46,256 nucleotides of DNA, from assembly GCA_001931875.2 (NCBI GenBank), contig MSJH02000022.1:1-46256 (forward strand). The letters are read 5' to 3'. Made by a program: the position numbers and the translations under genes. Origin of the DNA: Byssochlamys sp. IMV 00236 (lineage: Eukaryota > Ascomycota > Eurotiomycetes > Eurotiales > Thermoascaceae). Below, piece after piece: positions 44,956 to 46,256 of the stretch. Positions within the stretch are counted from its first letter, which is position 1. Every line of letters begins with the position of its first letter. The notes beneath the pieces were generated by a model. The model did no database searches and was not told the DNA's origin. It was given only the letters and a program-made list of their open reading frames with translations.

Positions 44956-45088
44956 GATGTTCTTTGTACTTCCGTCCTGTGCTCAGATCGGATAAATCTT
45001 TCGCCTTTTACTAAAGATTTCCGTGGATGCGGGACACTAAGGAAGTTTACCCTAATTTTTTGGTAAACTTCTTCTAAGGAAGAAGTAT
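44956..45088 (+). ncRNA. U5: U5 spliceosomal snRNA
   Basis: The invariant U5 loop 1 (CGCCTTTTACT, 45002-45012) is closed by a perfect 8-bp stem (AAATCTTT 44994-45001 with AAAGATTT 45013-45020). The lower part of stem 1 pairs GTCC (44974-44977) with GGAC (45032-45035) and ACTTCC (44968-44973) with GGAAGT (45041-45046). An Sm site (AATTTTTTGG, 45054-45063) and a perfect 8-bp 3' hairpin (ACTTCTTC 45067-45074 with GAAGAAGT 45079-45086, loop TAAG) follow in the canonical order. The exact 5' and 3' ends are estimates. U5 holds exon ends together in the spliceosome, apt for this intron-rich genome. Confidence 0.95.
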
Positions 45089-45124
45089 CCTTTATTATTT
45101 AATTATTGTAAATGAAAAACAGGG

Positions 45125-46256
45125 CTAATTTTTAAGTAGTTGATTAAGCTGCTTCCTCATTATTTCATTTTCCCGTTGTAGCAAAAGATTCTCTCTTTGG
45201 TAGAATTGGACTCGTTGTTCAAGTGATTCCTATATCAAATTAATAATGAGCTGAAGACTGTGAGATGATGATATTACTTACTATGATTGATGATAACTCA
45301 TGGTTTGATGGTTGTTGCTGCTGTTGTTCTTTATTCATCACATGTGTGTAGAGTTCATTCAACAGTTGCTTTTGTGCATCGTTTTGCTTTAAGAGCTCAT
45401 TTAATTGATGATGAACAGGAATGGATTGCCGAAGTTCAAATCGTCCCACTTTCTTGGCTTCAACAAATTTGGGTTCGACTATTGAATCCCCTTTCTTCTT
45501 AAAGCCTTCTTGACTTTGTGTTCTATACAACGTTTTTCGTGTAATTGCTTGTTCTTCAGAAAATGTAACCAAACTCGATTTGTCGTGTACGCTACAGTTA
45601 CGTGTCGTTTGCTGTTGTTCCTATTAAAATATGAGTAAGTCCTCTGTATATGACTGATATCTCTCCTTGTACATCTTGAAAGATGGGAAATATAGATGGT
45701 GCTGATGCTTGGTGCTGATGCTTTCCTAATCTCGGCTTTCTAAAGTCATCACTCAAGGCTCTCTTCGCTAATGCATGTCCTCGGCTCTTTACAACTGCAT
45801 GACCAAACGAGATGTGTCGCTTGGGCCGATTATTGTTTATATCGCTGAAATCCCATTCATCCGCTGCCTTGGAATTTGCTTCTATCTTTGGCTCTACCGA
45901 CTTTATAGGACGCTGATCGATAGATGGTATGTCTTTAATCAAGTTCTTTACTAACCAATCAGGCTTCTTGGCCTGCTTGAAGAATGGATGTTGTAATAGT
46001 TTTTCAGCCATAGGACTAGTATTAAGACCATGAGATAAGTCTTTCTCTTTTTTTTTAATGGTTTACTTACCGTTTATAAGGGTCCTTATTCATACATAAA
46101 TCAACCATATCTTTAAATACTTTAGAGTATTTGTTGGCGCTCGTTTCACGACACAGTGTGGGTGGATCAGAGGATAAAGTGAGCATAAGGACCTTTTTAT
46201 ACACATCATTTATCTGTATACAACCGTGTTTTCTTTTTTTTTTTTTTTTTTTTACC
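45125..46256 (-). CDS. OSR1/SPAK-like Ste20 kinase, C-terminal part (runs off right edge)
   Basis: Four exons are visible: 46210-46146 region through about 46074, 46015-45673, 45620-45282 and 45229-45125. The frame begins mid-kinase after an intron whose donor lies at the window edge and contains a T/A run. The kinase end reads [40 protein letters not shown] and [20 protein letters not shown], matching the subdomain XI region of the germinal-centre OSR1/SPAK subfamily. The tail is basic then Gln-rich, includes [11 protein letters not shown], and ends in a Leu/Gln coiled coil ([20 protein letters not shown]). Likely a stress or ion-homeostasis kinase. The catalytic loop lies outside the window. 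Confidence 0.8.

Noticed and set aside
1..46256. Search for CRISPR arrays, operons, Shine-Dalgarno sites and biosynthetic cluster genes
   Set aside because: The window is eukaryotic. No spaced direct repeats resembling CRISPR were seen, and neighbouring genes do not share one pathway.

Overview
This looks like nuclear DNA of a Mucoromycota (Mucorales-type) fungus. The window is AT-rich. Its genes are split by many very short GT-AG introns, mostly 45-65 nt. Many starts follow C/T-rich leaders. It carries a decayed DIRS-type tyrosine recombinase, and several families typical of early-diverging fungi: a METTL4-type MT-A70 methyltransferase, a bifunctional LKR/SDH and a DIRS relic. I joined exons by hand so that reading frame and splice phase agree across every junction; no transcript data were available.

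Layout. 1-423 (-): 5' part of a polyQ protein that runs off the left edge. 424-5131: gene-poor stretch with a DIRS recombinase relic and orphan ORF fragments. 5132-5431 (+): small basic/acidic protein with a possible PP1-docking motif. 6052-9208 (+): Dbl-family RhoGEF. 9554-11263 (-): F-box protein. 12839-13258 (+): small acidic protein. 13352-16007 (-): HutD/Ves cupin fused to an AstE/aspartoacylase metallohydrolase. 16156-17672 (-): NAPE-PLD-like hydrolase. 18170-19448 (-): METTL4-like adenine methyltransferase. 19543-20012 (+): small protein with a possible thioredoxin fold. 20780-24364 (+): bifunctional lysine-ketoglutarate reductase/saccharopine dehydrogenase. 24633-25418 (+): unknown. 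25452-27082 (-): protein with eight 15-residue repeats. 27658-31938 (+): 1331-residue protein with a very long acidic tail. 32478-33185 (+): sulfotransferase-like. 33312-35866 (-): multi-OB-fold protein with a zinc-ribbon-like segment (SHLD2/MEIOB/RPA1-like). 36463-36703 (+): spliced 58-residue small protein. 37191-38989 (+): RasGEF. 39002-39352 (-): compact shugoshin. 39499-40557 (+): nucleotide-sugar glycosyltransferase. 41172-42296 (+): xylose-reductase-type aldo-keto reductase. 42389-43941 (-): mitochondrial acyl-CoA thioesterase of the ACOT9 type. 44956-45088 (+): U5 snRNA. 45125-46256 (-): 3' part of an OSR1/SPAK-like Ste20 kinase, running off the right edge.

The genes do not form an obvious pathway cluster. 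Small-GTPase and kinase signalling (RhoGEF, RasGEF, Ste20 kinase), chromosome biology (shugoshin, OB-fold protein, adenine methyltransferase), lipid and mitochondrial metabolism (NAPE-PLD, ACOT9) and amino-acid metabolism (LKR/SDH, HutD-AstE) are interspersed. Several pairs share short divergent promoters (19449-19542, 39353-39498). Others converge with only a few dozen bases between stop codons (25418/25452, 38989/39002, 42296/42389).
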